A DNA stretch of 64,000 nt from Nephrocerus scutellatus. Lineage: Eukaryota; Arthropoda; Insecta; Diptera; Pipunculidae. This document shows, piece by piece, positions 36,698-46,133 of this stretch. The stretch's first letter is position 1; every line of letters starts with the position of its first letter. The position numbers were made by a program, and so were the translations under genes. The stretch is from the NCBI GenBank assembly GCA_947095585.1, contig OX352764.1, forward strand, positions 71,009,536 through 71,073,535, read 5' to 3'. The notes under the pieces were generated by a model. It did no database searches. It was given only the letters and a program-made list of their open reading frames with translations, and had not been told where the DNA came from.

Positions 36698-37879
36698 ATG
36701 GCTGTGTCTGTGCTACAGGAAGATCTATTACTTAAGGATGTTTTCTTGGAAGGGTGGAACATTTTTAAAGAATTAGAAGCAACATCTCTTTCCTTTAATA
36801 GCATGAATTTCCAGGTATGTATTGAAATGTTTACAATTGTAAATGTTATTTTATTCATTATAAAACCCAACCTACCTTCAAAGGAAATGGTGAAAAAGGC
36901 TATCAAGTCCTTCGAACAAGCCACACAGCTTGTAAACGACATAGAAATGTTTAGCTCAAATGAGCTAATCGATGAAGTTTCCACGGATTCATTGCAGTAT
37001 CTTCTACTACCGTTTTTTCTGGGAAAACTTTCTATGAAGTTAAATGGAAGCAATCGGCTAAAAGTTTTGGAAATTGCAGAAATTTACTTTAAGTAAGCTA
37101 ACAACAAATTTGTAGACATTTTCCTCCAATTTCAAATAATTTTCATTTTTAGAGATTTCTTAAAGCGATGCCAAGAGTATGAGCTTTGCGATGAAGCAAA
37201 AGATTATGGCTTGATTAAAATTAACAAGGAGGAGCTTACAGATCGTGACGAATTTGCTCAATTACAGCACGCTGCACAAGCTAGAAATGAGAAAATTGCT
37301 AAATTTAGCAAAAGAAAAGAACTTGAAGAATACATAACTTCTATGAAAGAAACCATTAAAAATCCTACAGTCGAAGATGAAGTTAAGAGGGAATTTTTTT
37401 TGAAATTTCTTTCTAATAGTATTCTCGATACCAGTGACGAATTAGAAAGTCTCACTTTGGAAAAGCAAATGGTTGAAATAAAAAACCTAGAAATTGGTGG
37501 AGAAATGAAAAAACAGTCTAAATTTAAGGAGTATCAACAACCCATGGCTTTAAAACCATTTATTATTACCCGCAATAAGACACAAAAAGCTGTATTCGGT
37601 TTGGGCTATCCGAGTTTGCCAGTGATGACAGTTGGAGAGTTTTATCAGCAGCGGGTCGACGAAGGCATATTTCCCGACGCGCAAAAGGTGGAGGCAATGA
37701 ACCAAGCTCAACTTCTAGCTCAGACAGAAGACCCAAATCAAAAAGAAGATCAAGACAAAGCAGTTGAAGAGATAATCATGGAAAATGAAGACCCAGACTA
37801 CTTAAGACGCCTTCGGAATCTCGATGAATATAAAGATGTCGTACGTCGAGGTGACGGTAACCGCCATAATCGCAGCTAG
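36698..37879 (+). CDS. Tap42: Tap42/IGBP1 (alpha4) PP2A-associated protein, three exons
   Basis: Regulatory subunit that binds and stabilises catalytic subunits of PP2A-type phosphatases in the cytosol, downstream of TOR signalling (family knowledge). Exons: 36698-36814, 36884-37092 and 37153-37879, giving about 350 residues, close to the fly family length. Intron 1 (36815-36883) has a GTATGT donor and ends CAAAG. It is 69 bp, a multiple of three, and has no stop, so the frame stays open across it. Removing it joins NFQ to EMVKKAIKSFE, the expected helix. Intron 2 (37093-37152) has GTAAGC and TTTTTAG and restores FKDFLKRCQEYE. Characteristic parts are the N-terminal helical (TPR-like) region with QLVNDIEMFSSNE, the YITSMKETIKNP-type middle and the C-terminal DEYKDVVRRGDGNRHNRS tail. 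The start ATG follows TATAACG. Convergent with Bdp1. Confidence 0.93.
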
Positions 37880-38080
37880 ATGTATTTTAGCAATCCATAA
37901 CCAGATACCAAGGAAAATCTAACATAGGAATATAGTTATCAATACAAATGTATTGGAGTTTTGCTTTGTTTAAATTAAAATTTTTAATTTCACATTTCGT
38001 AATTGTGCTCTATTATAAATGCATTGGAATATTATAATATTAATTTATATAAATAATACAAATTCTGCTAGGTTTGTAAT

Positions 38081-40258
38081 TTAGCTCATCACAGACAATA
38101 TACGCTGTATAATGTCATCTGGTAAGTCCAAGGGCTTTTCGAACAACACACCAGTTTCGTTGTTCATTCTATAAATTTCATTCACAGCCATTTCGGGATT
38201 ACTTGGATCTATGCTCGACATAAAAACCAGTGATCCGTGAGCTAGCTCTGTGAGAATTAGCAACATATCAGTATCGACACCATCATCTTGTAAAATGTCT
38301 GTTAAATCTTGTTCTAGTTGATGGTTGTCCACTTCTTCCATTAAGGGTTCCGTTTTAGTATTTTCACTATCATTGGAATATATATATTTTTTCGTTTGGC
38401 ATGGTTCAAGTTGAAAAGTGTTCTCAACTGTATTTATATCAACAGCTTTACTTTTCTTAGACCGTTTTTTTCTGTTCGGAATTTCTGAGCTTTTATTCAC
38501 CTTAACAGTTTTTGCTCTTTTGCCAAGTTTTCGCTTAGTTATATTTTCATTTTGATAAATTCCTTCCCCATCAGAGATTACTCTTACAGCTGGGCTGGCA
38601 GCATTTAAGACTTTTTTAACTGTTTTTGCCCCTTGGGCTTTAATTTCCTTCCATCGTTTTTCAGCATCAATCCGTTCTTGCTCCTCAGTCTCTAATTGCA
38701 CTTTTAATTCATCTATATTGAATATTTTAGGGTAAAGCAGAGCTTTGTTTATCAGATTTAAATTGCAGCGTTCCTCTTTTTTAAATTTAAGCTTTAAATC
38801 ACGACGACTGCGTTTAGGAAATAGTGTAAGCATAAGTGAAAAGTCTGTACCCACCGTCTGTAGACATCTGTAAAATTTTATTGTCTCTTCAGGAGGCCAG
38901 TCTTTTGTTCTCTTTTGCCTTTTGTAGAATCCATTATTTCCAGTGTTCTCGTCCAAATATATTAAACTTGAATTGGCTAAAATCTTACGGGCCTCTTTCT
39001 CAGCTGTAGTTTCAATTACTAAACTTGTTTCGTCAATCATCATTTCACCGTTAGAACCCAGTTTTAATTGTGGTACAGGTGCAGCAAGTGATATCTGCTC
39101 CGAAGATGGATAATTTTTTTCATCTGCTAAGCTTTTAGCTTCATCCTTTACTAAATCGGTGTCTCGAATTACAGACTTCTGCTCCATCGGATTAGTAAGT
39201 GGATTATAGTAAATAAGGTCGACCATTTTTAACAAGGATTTATCCGGAACATCCCCATTAAAGCGGGATAGGAAATCCTTCCGTGTAAGAGCACGTTGTT
39301 CTTCAAGTGCAGATTTTCGGGGTTTTATGCCATAATCTCTAGAATGAGAATCGGAAAAGGTGGAACAGCCTGACTCCGTTCGTATTCGTCCAATGCTGCC
39401 ACATCCTGGAAAAAATTTGTGTACTGGGACAGGGTTATAGTGTATAGTGCTACTGTTGCTCAACGAAGTGGATGGATTCCGTTCTCTTCTAACAATGTGC
39501 TCGTCTTCGGTATGTGGAGATGGACTGTTGCCAACAAAACTATTTCTCCGTTGGCCAAATATTGGTGTCGGACGTATCCGTTGTCTACATTTACTAGGAG
39601 ACATTGGGAAGTCTGATATCGATTTTTGTAGATCCATTTGTATAACACTTTCCTCTATATCAGAGCTAATCATATCTTCGTTAGCACAAGTAGTTGGATT
39701 ATAATCAAGGTTTCTGGGACATTTAAAAGATTCTTCTTTAGTGACTACAGTGGGAGACGAGTTCTTTGTCGAGTGCATTTCTTTTATTGATTGTGAAACT
39801 GGTTCTACGGCAGAGATATTCCCATTAAGATTAACCATTTCATTTTGATCCCCAGTTTTTTCATGAATCAGTGAATTTGGATGTTCAGCCGTGGATCGGG
39901 TTTCAATAGAATTCATAACGCTGATTGGAGAAGTCTGTAATTTTGCATTACCAGGTTGCACAAGAGATATGTCAATTTTTCCTGGCAGGTGTGTCGAGTC
40001 CCCAAGGATTGGTACCTTTAGCCGTTCTTTTAGTTGACTTTCACCTTTTAAGTGGTCTGCACATTTATCATCTATAATTTTAACATTTGAAATAAGGGAA
40101 TCTGCTTCTTTGTCAATCAAATCTGAATTAGTAATAATTACAGATTTATTTTCATCTTCCCCAATTGGCTTTTTATCCTCCCCAATCAGTGACTTAGTTT
40201 TTCTTTTGGAACTCATTAGATTGGCCGAGGCCTTAATTCTTGGACGTCTTGTTATCAT
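38081..40258 (-). CDS. Bdp1: Bdp1, TFIIIB B'' subunit
   Basis: Nuclear subunit of TFIIIB, which recruits RNA polymerase III to tRNA, 5S and U6 promoters (family knowledge). Single open frame of 725 codons. The SANT/Myb domain lies at about residues 448-505 (DWPPEETIKFYRCLQTVG, then DFSLMLTLFPKRSRRDLKLK and FKKEERCN), the diagnostic Bdp1 arrangement, followed by an acidic/basic helix (QLETEEQERIDAEKRWKEI). The N-terminus is basic (MITRRPRIKASANL) as in the family. The long first half is low-complexity and serine-rich, with no recognisable domain. No intron is evident. The C-terminal 72 codons are duplicated at 34857-35074. The stop lies about 200 bp from the convergent Tap42 stop. The first ATG in frame was chosen. 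Confidence 0.93.
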   Translation of the reverse strand: MITRRPRIKASANLMSSKRKTKSLIGEDKKPIGEDENKSVIITNSDLIDKEADSLISNVKIIDDKCADHLKGESQLKERLKVPILGDSTHLPGKIDISLVQPGNAKLQTSPISVMNSIETRSTAEHPNSLIHEKTGDQNEMVNLNGNISAVEPVSQSIKEMHSTKNSSPTVVTKEESFKCPRNLDYNPTTCANEDMISSDIEESVIQMDLQKSISDFPMSPSKCRQRIRPTPIFGQRRNSFVGNSPSPHTEDEHIVRRERNPSTSLSNSSTIHYNPVPVHKFFPGCGSIGRIRTESGCSTFSDSHSRDYGIKPRKSALEEQRALTRKDFLSRFNGDVPDKSLLKMVDLIYYNPLTNPMEQKSVIRDTDLVKDEAKSLADEKNYPSSEQISLAAPVPQLKLGSNGEMMIDETSLVIETTAEKEARKILANSSLIYLDENTGNNGFYKRQKRTKDWPPEETIKFYRCLQTVGTDFSLMLTLFPKRSRRDLKLKFKKEERCNLNLINKALLYPKIFNIDELKVQLETEEQERIDAEKRWKEIKAQGAKTVKKVLNAASPAVRVISDGEGIYQNENITKRKLGKRAKTVKVNKSSEIPNRKKRSKKSKAVDINTVENTFQLEPCQTKKYIYSNDSENTKTEPLMEEVDNHQLEQDLTDILQDDGVDTDMLLILTELAHGSLVFMSSIDPSNPEMAVNEIYRMNNETGVLFEKPLDLPDDIIQRILSVMS

Positions 40259-40605
40259 TTTTTTGCGTTTATTATAAATAATACTCAGATATCTTTATCA
40301 ATGTACGGTAAGACCATGATAATTAACACATATACTTCTAAAAATAATTCATTTTTTGCTTTACTTTATCCAAATAGAACAAAATAAACAACCCCATGCG
40401 AAAACCTAAATGATGTAAAATGCAATATGCAACTAAAACTGAATCACTGAATACTGAAACCACTTACCAGAAACACGAAACAAATAAAAAATTAGAGAAT
40501 GTTCGATGAGCTCTTTTGTACAATTATTAATCCAATAAAAAATAATTTTTTTTGTAACAAACATGAAAACTCATGGAGATAACTTTGCGCGTTTTTTTTA
40601 CGCCA
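40259..40605. other. Bdp1 upstream region
   Basis: AT-rich DNA upstream of Bdp1, presumably its promoter and 5' untranslated region. No distinct element can be named. Confidence 0.4.
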
Positions 40606-40820
40606 CAATAATTGGAAAAATAAATTTTCTGTCAAAATTCAGATGTGCGTTTTTTTATATTTACGAGAAAAAACATTTTTTTTAACTTTTCTCGGATACT
40701 AAGAAAAACAAAGCAGTTAATTTTTTTGATCAAACATCTATGATCAGAAATAAAATTTTGGATTTATCAGAACGGTAATTTCTCTGTTCTCTCCGATATC
40801 TCTGACATAAAAAACATGTT
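40606..40820. repeat. AT-rich dispersed repeat, copy B
   Basis: Diverged partner of 35760-36085, same orientation: AATTTTTTTGATC, GATCAGA, GGATTTATCAG and CCGATATCTC occur in the same order. Confidence 0.5.
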
Positions 40821-40889
40821 CATTTGCTACCAAAGTACGCCTACAGAATATAAACAGCAGCTAGAAAAACGGCCCATAAAAACTAAAAA

Positions 40890-41061
40890 TTTTTCTTGTA
40901 AAATATCTAATCGGAGATACAAATATGTATAAAATTTGAAGAAAATTGGGTACATTTAAAAAAAATTTATATGTAACTCTGTTAACTACACCTCCAGAAG
41001 AAAAGCCAAAAAAGATAAATTTTCGCATACAAGCTGCAAAGAAAATCACACATAGCGCGCT
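40890..41061 (+). repeat. Old tandem-repeat locus, part 1
   Basis: A unit of the form CTAATCGGAGATACAAATATGT followed by AAATTTGAA and GGGTACA. Relatives lie at 47866-48177 and 51995-52240. These three pieces are one locus split by a gypsy provirus and a LINE. It ends in the palindromic provirus target AGCGCGCT. Confidence 0.7.
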
Positions 41062-41410
41062 AGTTATGTATACTTCAGCATCCCCAAACGAAGCATCCAC
41101 AAAAGACCGATATGACACGTTTCTGTCGGACGAAAATAGTTATCTCCACGAAACGTGTTGAATAACCATGTGACCAAGATAAGGAATAGCTGGGTGGTCT
41201 TAGGCAGTTCTTTGTCTTGTGCAAAAGCAAAAGCACAAAGTGCTGACTTATCATAATGACACGATATATATAAGTTACCATAGATTGTTTAAGGAGTGCT
41301 TTTTTCCGTTGACCGTCAAGTCAACCACATCTATTATTGCTCTAAGTTTTTGAGTTGAGTTTTTTGAATAAAGTTTTTTTTTAATACTAAGCTCGGACAC
41401 TTCTTTATTT
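41062..41410 (+). repeat. 5' LTR
   Basis: Starts AGTTATG and ends TTCTTTATTT. A TATA-like TATATATAA lies at about 41264-41272 and an AATAAA poly(A) signal at 41367-41372. U3 also contains an open frame that, in the 3' LTR, supplies the env C-terminus. Confidence 0.92.
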
Positions 41411-41427
41411 GGCGCAGTCGGTAGGAT
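41410..41427 (+). other. Primer binding site, tRNA-Ser type
   Basis: TGGCGCAGTCGGTAGGAT directly follows the LTR. It complements the 3' end of a serine tRNA (UCN type, with one mismatch to the form I know), the primer used by the 17.6/297 group. Confidence 0.8.
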
Positions 41428-41661
41428 AACTCTAAAACGGGTTATCCAGTGATTCGAATATAATTTGTTAAAATAACGCAGTGAAATTAAAAGTACATAT
41501 TTAAAATTTACTTAGTACCTGTGAAATCAAATTTAATAAAAAAATTTCTCATTACATCTAACTAGCTTATGGATATATCCAGCTAGAATAATAAAGTAGT
41601 GTGAAGAATAAGAAACAAAACACATCCAACGAGACAGTGAAAAAAAAAAGAAATTAACTTT
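41428..41661 (+). other. Provirus leader
   Basis: Untranslated A-rich leader between the primer site and gag. The env splice donor is expected here; AAGTGGTG-like and GGTAGG sequences exist but none is decisive. Confidence 0.5.
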
Positions 41662-42921
41662 ATGAAAAAAGACAAAACCGAATTCTACAACAACAATAGA
41701 CAAGGATTGAAAATGTCGACGACAGAGGAACTAACAGCGGAAATTCTTCGGAAGAATCAGCAACTGGAACAAATGTCATCAGCTTACCAGATACTGAAGC
41801 GTAGGGAGGTAACTCGTGAGAATACTGAAAAAGTATTAAGAGAAGTGAAACATATGTCCACCTTCACCGGACATAGCGAAGTGACCATCAATTCATTTAT
41901 TAGCAACGTGGAGTACTACTTATCAGGAGTCACCGATGAAGAATTACTAAAATGTATGGTGCGGACAATATACTACGAGAAGATCCAAGGAGAAGCCAAG
42001 AATACCATCATCAACTTACCACAACCAGACAATTGGACATCTATAAAAAGCGTACTCAAATTGCGGTACAAACCTGATGTAGAGCCATCAGACATATATC
42101 GAAGAATAACCAACATACGTGCAAATAATGTAAGTGATTTAGCTATGGAGATTCAAAATTTAAAATATAAATCCGATGAATTAAGCGTTTATTATAAAGA
42201 TGATAAAGGTATAGACCTAAACAATGTAGATAGCATATTAGTAAATACAATAAAAGAAATGACACAGGGCGTACTCTTAGACAAAATATACGAACAGACG
42301 GACTTAGGAACGATAGTTGCCATTATGAGAAATAGAAGATTTGAAGATTCCTGTATAAGAGAGGAATTTAAGAAATATAGGCATGCAAATAAAGAGAGTA
42401 AAAATAATAATAAACACAGTTATAGTTCTAAACATGAATATAAAAATAATTTGCCACATCAGTTAGAAAAAAATCAACGGCATGAAACAAACCGACCAAC
42501 ACACTATTACAGAAATTACCAGGGTCAAGAAACTAGACATTCAGGACAATATCGACAAGATCAGGGAATAAATTCTAGACAATACAGACAAAACTACCAA
42601 GGACAAGCTCGTTACAATTCGGAACAAAGACGAACATACCAACCAAGGATTCAAGGACACGATTCGGCACAGATTCGACAGAACTTCTCTAGAACCGAAG
42701 CAATGGAAGTAGATAACATTGAGAGCAGAGGAGAGGTAAATAACTTACACCGACAACACCTCCGATCAGGAAACCTCAGCAGATATTCGGGCCAAAATCG
42801 CCTACAACAGAATATGACCGAGCAAAGATCAAGAACGTCACCTTATAATCATAATAACAAAACTTTAGAAACAGACAAATATTCTTATGAAAGAAATACT
42901 TCCGAGTTTTTTATCAACTAG
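41662..42921 (+). CDS. gag: Gag polyprotein
   Basis: Structural protein of the particle, 419 residues, typical size for errantivirus Gag. The N-terminal half (residues about 10-240) is alpha-helical capsid-like, with HMSTFTGHSEVTINSFISNV near residue 68. The last 170 residues are rich in Q, R, Y and N and strongly basic (repeats such as RQYRQNYQGQARYNSEQR), serving as a nucleic-acid-binding region. No CCHC zinc knuckle is present, as expected in this group. The frame ends TTT TTT ATC AAC TAG; the T6 run at 42907-42912 is where a -1 shift would give pol. An internal ATG 17 codons on (MSTTEELTAEIL) could equally be the start. Confidence 0.9.
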   Translation: MKKDKTEFYNNNRQGLKMSTTEELTAEILRKNQQLEQMSSAYQILKRREVTRENTEKVLREVKHMSTFTGHSEVTINSFISNVEYYLSGVTDEELLKCMVRTIYYEKIQGEAKNTIINLPQPDNWTSIKSVLKLRYKPDVEPSDIYRRITNIRANNVSDLAMEIQNLKYKSDELSVYYKDDKGIDLNNVDSILVNTIKEMTQGVLLDKIYEQTDLGTIVAIMRNRRFEDSCIREEFKKYRHANKESKNNNKHSYSSKHEYKNNLPHQLEKNQRHETNRPTHYYRNYQGQETRHSGQYRQDQGINSRQYRQNYQGQARYNSEQRRTYQPRIQGHDSAQIRQNFSRTEAMEVDNIESRGEVNNLHRQHLRSGNLSRYSGQNRLQQNMTEQRSRTSPYNHNNKTLETDKYSYERNTSEFFIN

Positions 42922-45900
42922 CCTCGGAAGAACTCCCCATAATAGAAATAACCATAAACACAAAAAAATACTTAGCTCTAATAGACACAGGTTCGTCTCT
43001 CAGTATAATTGATGATAAAATAAATACTTTTAAAATAGTAAGAATTAAGCCTATATATTATTCCACCATAAATGGAAAAGATTCCATCATATATGAAGCT
43101 CAAACACCTGCACCAGATGAACTCAAGGCACCAGTAGGAGCACTTATTAAGTGGAAAGTTAAACAGTTACCAAATAGAAAATATCAGTTTATTATAGGTA
43201 CGGATTTACTTAATAAGCTAAACACATTAATAGATTTAGAGGAAGGGATAATAAAGCTCAACGGTCAAATAATTCGATTTCAAAATAAGCCATACTCAAC
43301 TAATGAAATATACACTTTGGAAACTGTAAACGAAAATATTATGCATTTAAAATTAGACAATTTAAATAAAGAGGAATACGCAGCCATAGATAAAATTATT
43401 AAAAGATTCAGTAAATTATTTTTTAAAGAGGGTGACAGACTTACAAGCACTTCGGTAATAGAACACGAAATTAAGACAACTACAGATCAACAAATAAATT
43501 CAAAACTATATAGGTATCCACCAAAGCACGAGGAGGAAGTCAGAAGACAAATCGCAGAAATGGAAGTACAGGGCATCATAAGAAAAAGCCATTCCAAGTA
43601 TTGTAGTCCATTAATAGTAATACCAAAAAAAAACGATAATTCCGGAGACAAAAAGTACCGTATAGTTATCGACTATCGGAAACTTAATGAGGTGACTATC
43701 GATGACAAGTTCCCACTGCCTAACATAGACTCTATATTAGACAAGCTGGGTCGAGCACATTACTTTACAACAATAGATTTGGCAAAAGGATATCACCAAA
43801 TTCACATTAAAGAAGAGGATAGGAAAAAGACAGCTTTTATTACACCACATGGATTATATGAGTTTATAAGAATGCCATTCGGTCTCAAGAATGCCCCAGC
43901 GACATTCCAAAGGCTAATGAATGAAATTTTTAGAGATTATATTAATAAGACGTGTGTTATATACCTAGACGACATATTAATATTTAGTACCACTCTTCAA
44001 GAACACATCAAAGCAATCTCAGACATTTTTAAAGTACTAGAATCCAAAGGCTTAAAAATGCAGGTAGACAAATGTAATTTTTTAAGAAAAGAGACGGAAT
44101 TTTTAGGTCATATACTTACGAAAGACGGACTAAAACCCAACCCAAATAAGATAAAAACAATTGAAAAATTAGAAGTTCCTAAATCGCAGAAGCAAATAAA
44201 AAGCTTTTTAGGGTTGACAGGATTTTATAGAAAATTCATACGAGACTACGCGAAAGTAGCACAACCAATCACAAAGTATCTCAAGAAAAACACTAAAATT
44301 AACCTGAATGACCCAACCTATATAGAAGCATTTGAAAAACTAAAAACTCTCATTAGCAGTCATCCAATACTAAGATTTCCCGATTTTGACAAACAATTTC
44401 ACTTGACAACAGACGCATCAAACTATGCCATCGGGGCGGTTCTCTCACAAGAAGGACATCCAGTTTGTTTTGCATCAAGGACTCTTAACAATCACGAGCG
44501 CAATTATGCAGCCACAGACAAAGAGTTTCTGGCTATCATGTGGGCGGTAAACTACTTCCGACCATATCTTTACGGTAACAAGTTTATAATATTCACTGAT
44601 CACCAGCCAATAAAATACCTACATGCTAAATACAAAGGTAAAGACATATCCCCGAGACACCAAAGGTGGCTCTTAAAGTTAGGAGAATATATATTCCAAA
44701 TAGAATATTTAAAGGGAAAGGAAAATAGAGTTGCGGATTTTCTAAGTAGACTAGAACATAACGAAGAAGACGTTTCAAAACGAGACCAAGATATGACAGA
44801 CACTACGAAGTCAAGAAATCCTTCGGACTCAGATTTAGGATTGTTATTCAACATGGAAGAATGCGATGATATAACAATGGCTACAGTTCACTCCGCCGAA
44901 GAAGAATTGTTAGATCACATCCCCATTAAAGAGGAAATAGTTAACAAATATAAAACACAAATAATCTTAACCAATAACAAAACCCAAGAAATAGAAATAC
45001 TCCATGGAAAACGAATAATCCATATAGCAAACTACGATTTTAACAATTTAGATGATATATTTAGGCGATTATTAAAGAAAGGAATTACAGGTATATATTC
45101 AGAACTACCAGATCATGAATATAATATAGTGCAGGAAAAATTACGAGAAATGTTCTCAAACGATAATCAAATTAAATTTATTAAATGTTCATATAGAGCA
45201 CAGGATATTAAAACGGAAACCGAAGCAGTCAAACAAATCTCTTTGTACCATATAAGAGAAAGTCTACATTCAGGTATACAAGAAACATACAACAAGATAA
45301 AATTTAAAATATATTTCCCAAAACTATTAGAGTTGATACAAATTGTTATCAACCAATGCGACATTTGTCAACAATCAAAATATGACCGACGACCGATTAA
45401 ACCTAAATTCTATTATACCGAAACAGCAACAGATTTGAATGAAATAATTCACATAGACACTTTTGTAATCATGAAGTGTAGTTTTCTTACAGTAATAGAT
45501 AAATTCTCAAAGTTCGGTTCTGCATATCATTTGCCAGACAGAAACCATGTTACAATAATAGAAGAATTGGAAAATCACTTTACTAAAATAGGAAAACCAA
45601 CAAAAATTATTGCAGATAATGAATTTAGATCAATCCAAATAAAAGAATTTTTACAAGAGAAAGGTGTAGAGATACATTACACGAAACCCAATAGCCATAC
45701 TGGTAACGCGGATATTGAAAGGTTTCATAGCACCATATTAGAGAAGTGTAGAATTCTCATATTAACTAAACGAAACACATCAATTAAGAGGTTAACACAA
45801 ATAGCTATAAATAACTATAATGAACGATTCCACTCAACCATCAGAACCATGCCGAAGGACGTACAACGTCATAATATAGACTTTGATAAGATTAGACACC

Positions 45901-46133
45901 ATTTACGAATAGTTAAGGAAGTTAATTTAGACAAAGTAAACGCTAAGCGTGAAGATTATGAAGAAACCAGATCTACAGGGTTTATACGAAATTATAAGGC
46001 AGTTAGGCATAAGCATCAACCTAGATTTAAGAGAGGTAAATTAGATAACATTCACACGACTAATATTAAAAGACAACCAAAATTTTCAGCTTTTCATGAT
46101 AACATTAATACTACTCCTAACAACATCAACTAA
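42906..46133 (+). CDS. pol: Pol polyprotein (protease, RT, RNase H, integrase)
   Basis: The frame is -1 relative to gag and open from the T6 run at 42907. The first ATG is only at 43317, so expression by frameshift is expected. Protease: active site LIDTGSS at about 42978. RT: IDYRKLNEV, DLAKGYHQI and the catalytic YLDD at 43962-43973. RNase H: TTDASNYAIGAV and FTDHQPIKYL. Integrase: an HHCC zinc finger (H...H then CDICQQS) and a D,D,E core (IHIDTF, IADNEF, and E in NADIERFHS). No stop or frameshift was found in any domain, so the enzymes look functional. Length and order are typical of gypsy. The last 38 bp overlap env. Confidence 0.93.
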   Translation, partial: VFYQLASEELPIIEITINTKKYLALIDTGSSLSIIDDKINTFKIVRIKPIYYSTINGKDSIIYEAQTPAPDELKAPVGALIKWKVKQLPNRKYQFIIGTDLLNKLNTLIDLEEGIIKLNGQIIRFQNKPYSTNEIYTLETVNENIMHLKLDNLNKEEYAAIDKIIKRFSKLFFKEGDRLTSTSVIEHEIKTTTDQQINSKLYRYPPKHEEEVRRQIAEMEVQGIIRKSHSKYCSPLIVIPKKNDNSGDKKYRIVIDYRKLNEVTIDDKFPLPNIDSILDKLGRAHYFTTIDLAKGYHQIHIKEEDRKKTAFITPHGLYEFIRMPFGLKNAPATFQRLMNEIFRDYINKTCVIYLDDILIFSTTLQEHIKAISDIFKVLESKGLKMQVDKCNFLRKETEFLGHILTKDGLKPNPNKIKTIEKLEVPKSQKQIKSFLGLTGFYRKFIRDYAKVAQPITKYLKKNTKINLNDPTYIEAFEKLKTLISSHPILRFPDFDKQFHLTTDASNYAIGAVLSQEGHPVCFASRTLNNHERNYAATDKEFLAIMWAVNYFRPYLYGNKFIIFTDHQPIKYLHAKYKGKDISPRHQRWLLKLGEYIFQIEYLKGKENRVADFLSRLEHNEEDVSKRDQDMTDTTKSRNPSDSDLGLLFNMEECDDITMATVHSAEEELLDHIPIKEEIVNKYKTQIILTNNKTQEIEILHGKRIIHIANYDFNNLDDIFRRLLKKGITGIYSELPDHEYNIVQEKLREMFSNDNQIKFIKCSYRAQDIKTETEAVKQISLYHIRESLHSGIQETYNKIKFKIYFPKLLELIQIVINQCDICQQSKYDRRPIKPKFYYTETATDLNEIIHIDTFVIMKCSFLTVIDKFSKFGSAYHLPDRNHVTIIEELENHFTKIGKPTKIIADNEFRSIQIKEFLQEKGVEIHYTKPNSHTGNADIERFHSTILEKCRILILTKRNTSIKRLTQIAINNYNERFHSTIRTMPKDVQRHNIDFDKIRHHLRIVKEVNLDKVNAKREDYEETRSTGFIRNYKAVRHKHQPRFKRGKLDNIHTTNIKRQPKFSAFHDNINTTPNNIN

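Noticed and set aside
36646..37053. 135-codon frame antisense to Tap42
   Set aside because: Shadow of the Tap42 coding sequence; it also crosses the first intron.
39419..39704. Plus-strand frames inside Bdp1
   Set aside because: Antisense shadows of a gene with a clear SANT domain on the other strand.
40946..41161. 71-codon frame across the provirus 5' boundary
   Set aside because: Runs from the old tandem repeat into the LTR. The LTR part is the env tail frame; the rest has no coding signal.
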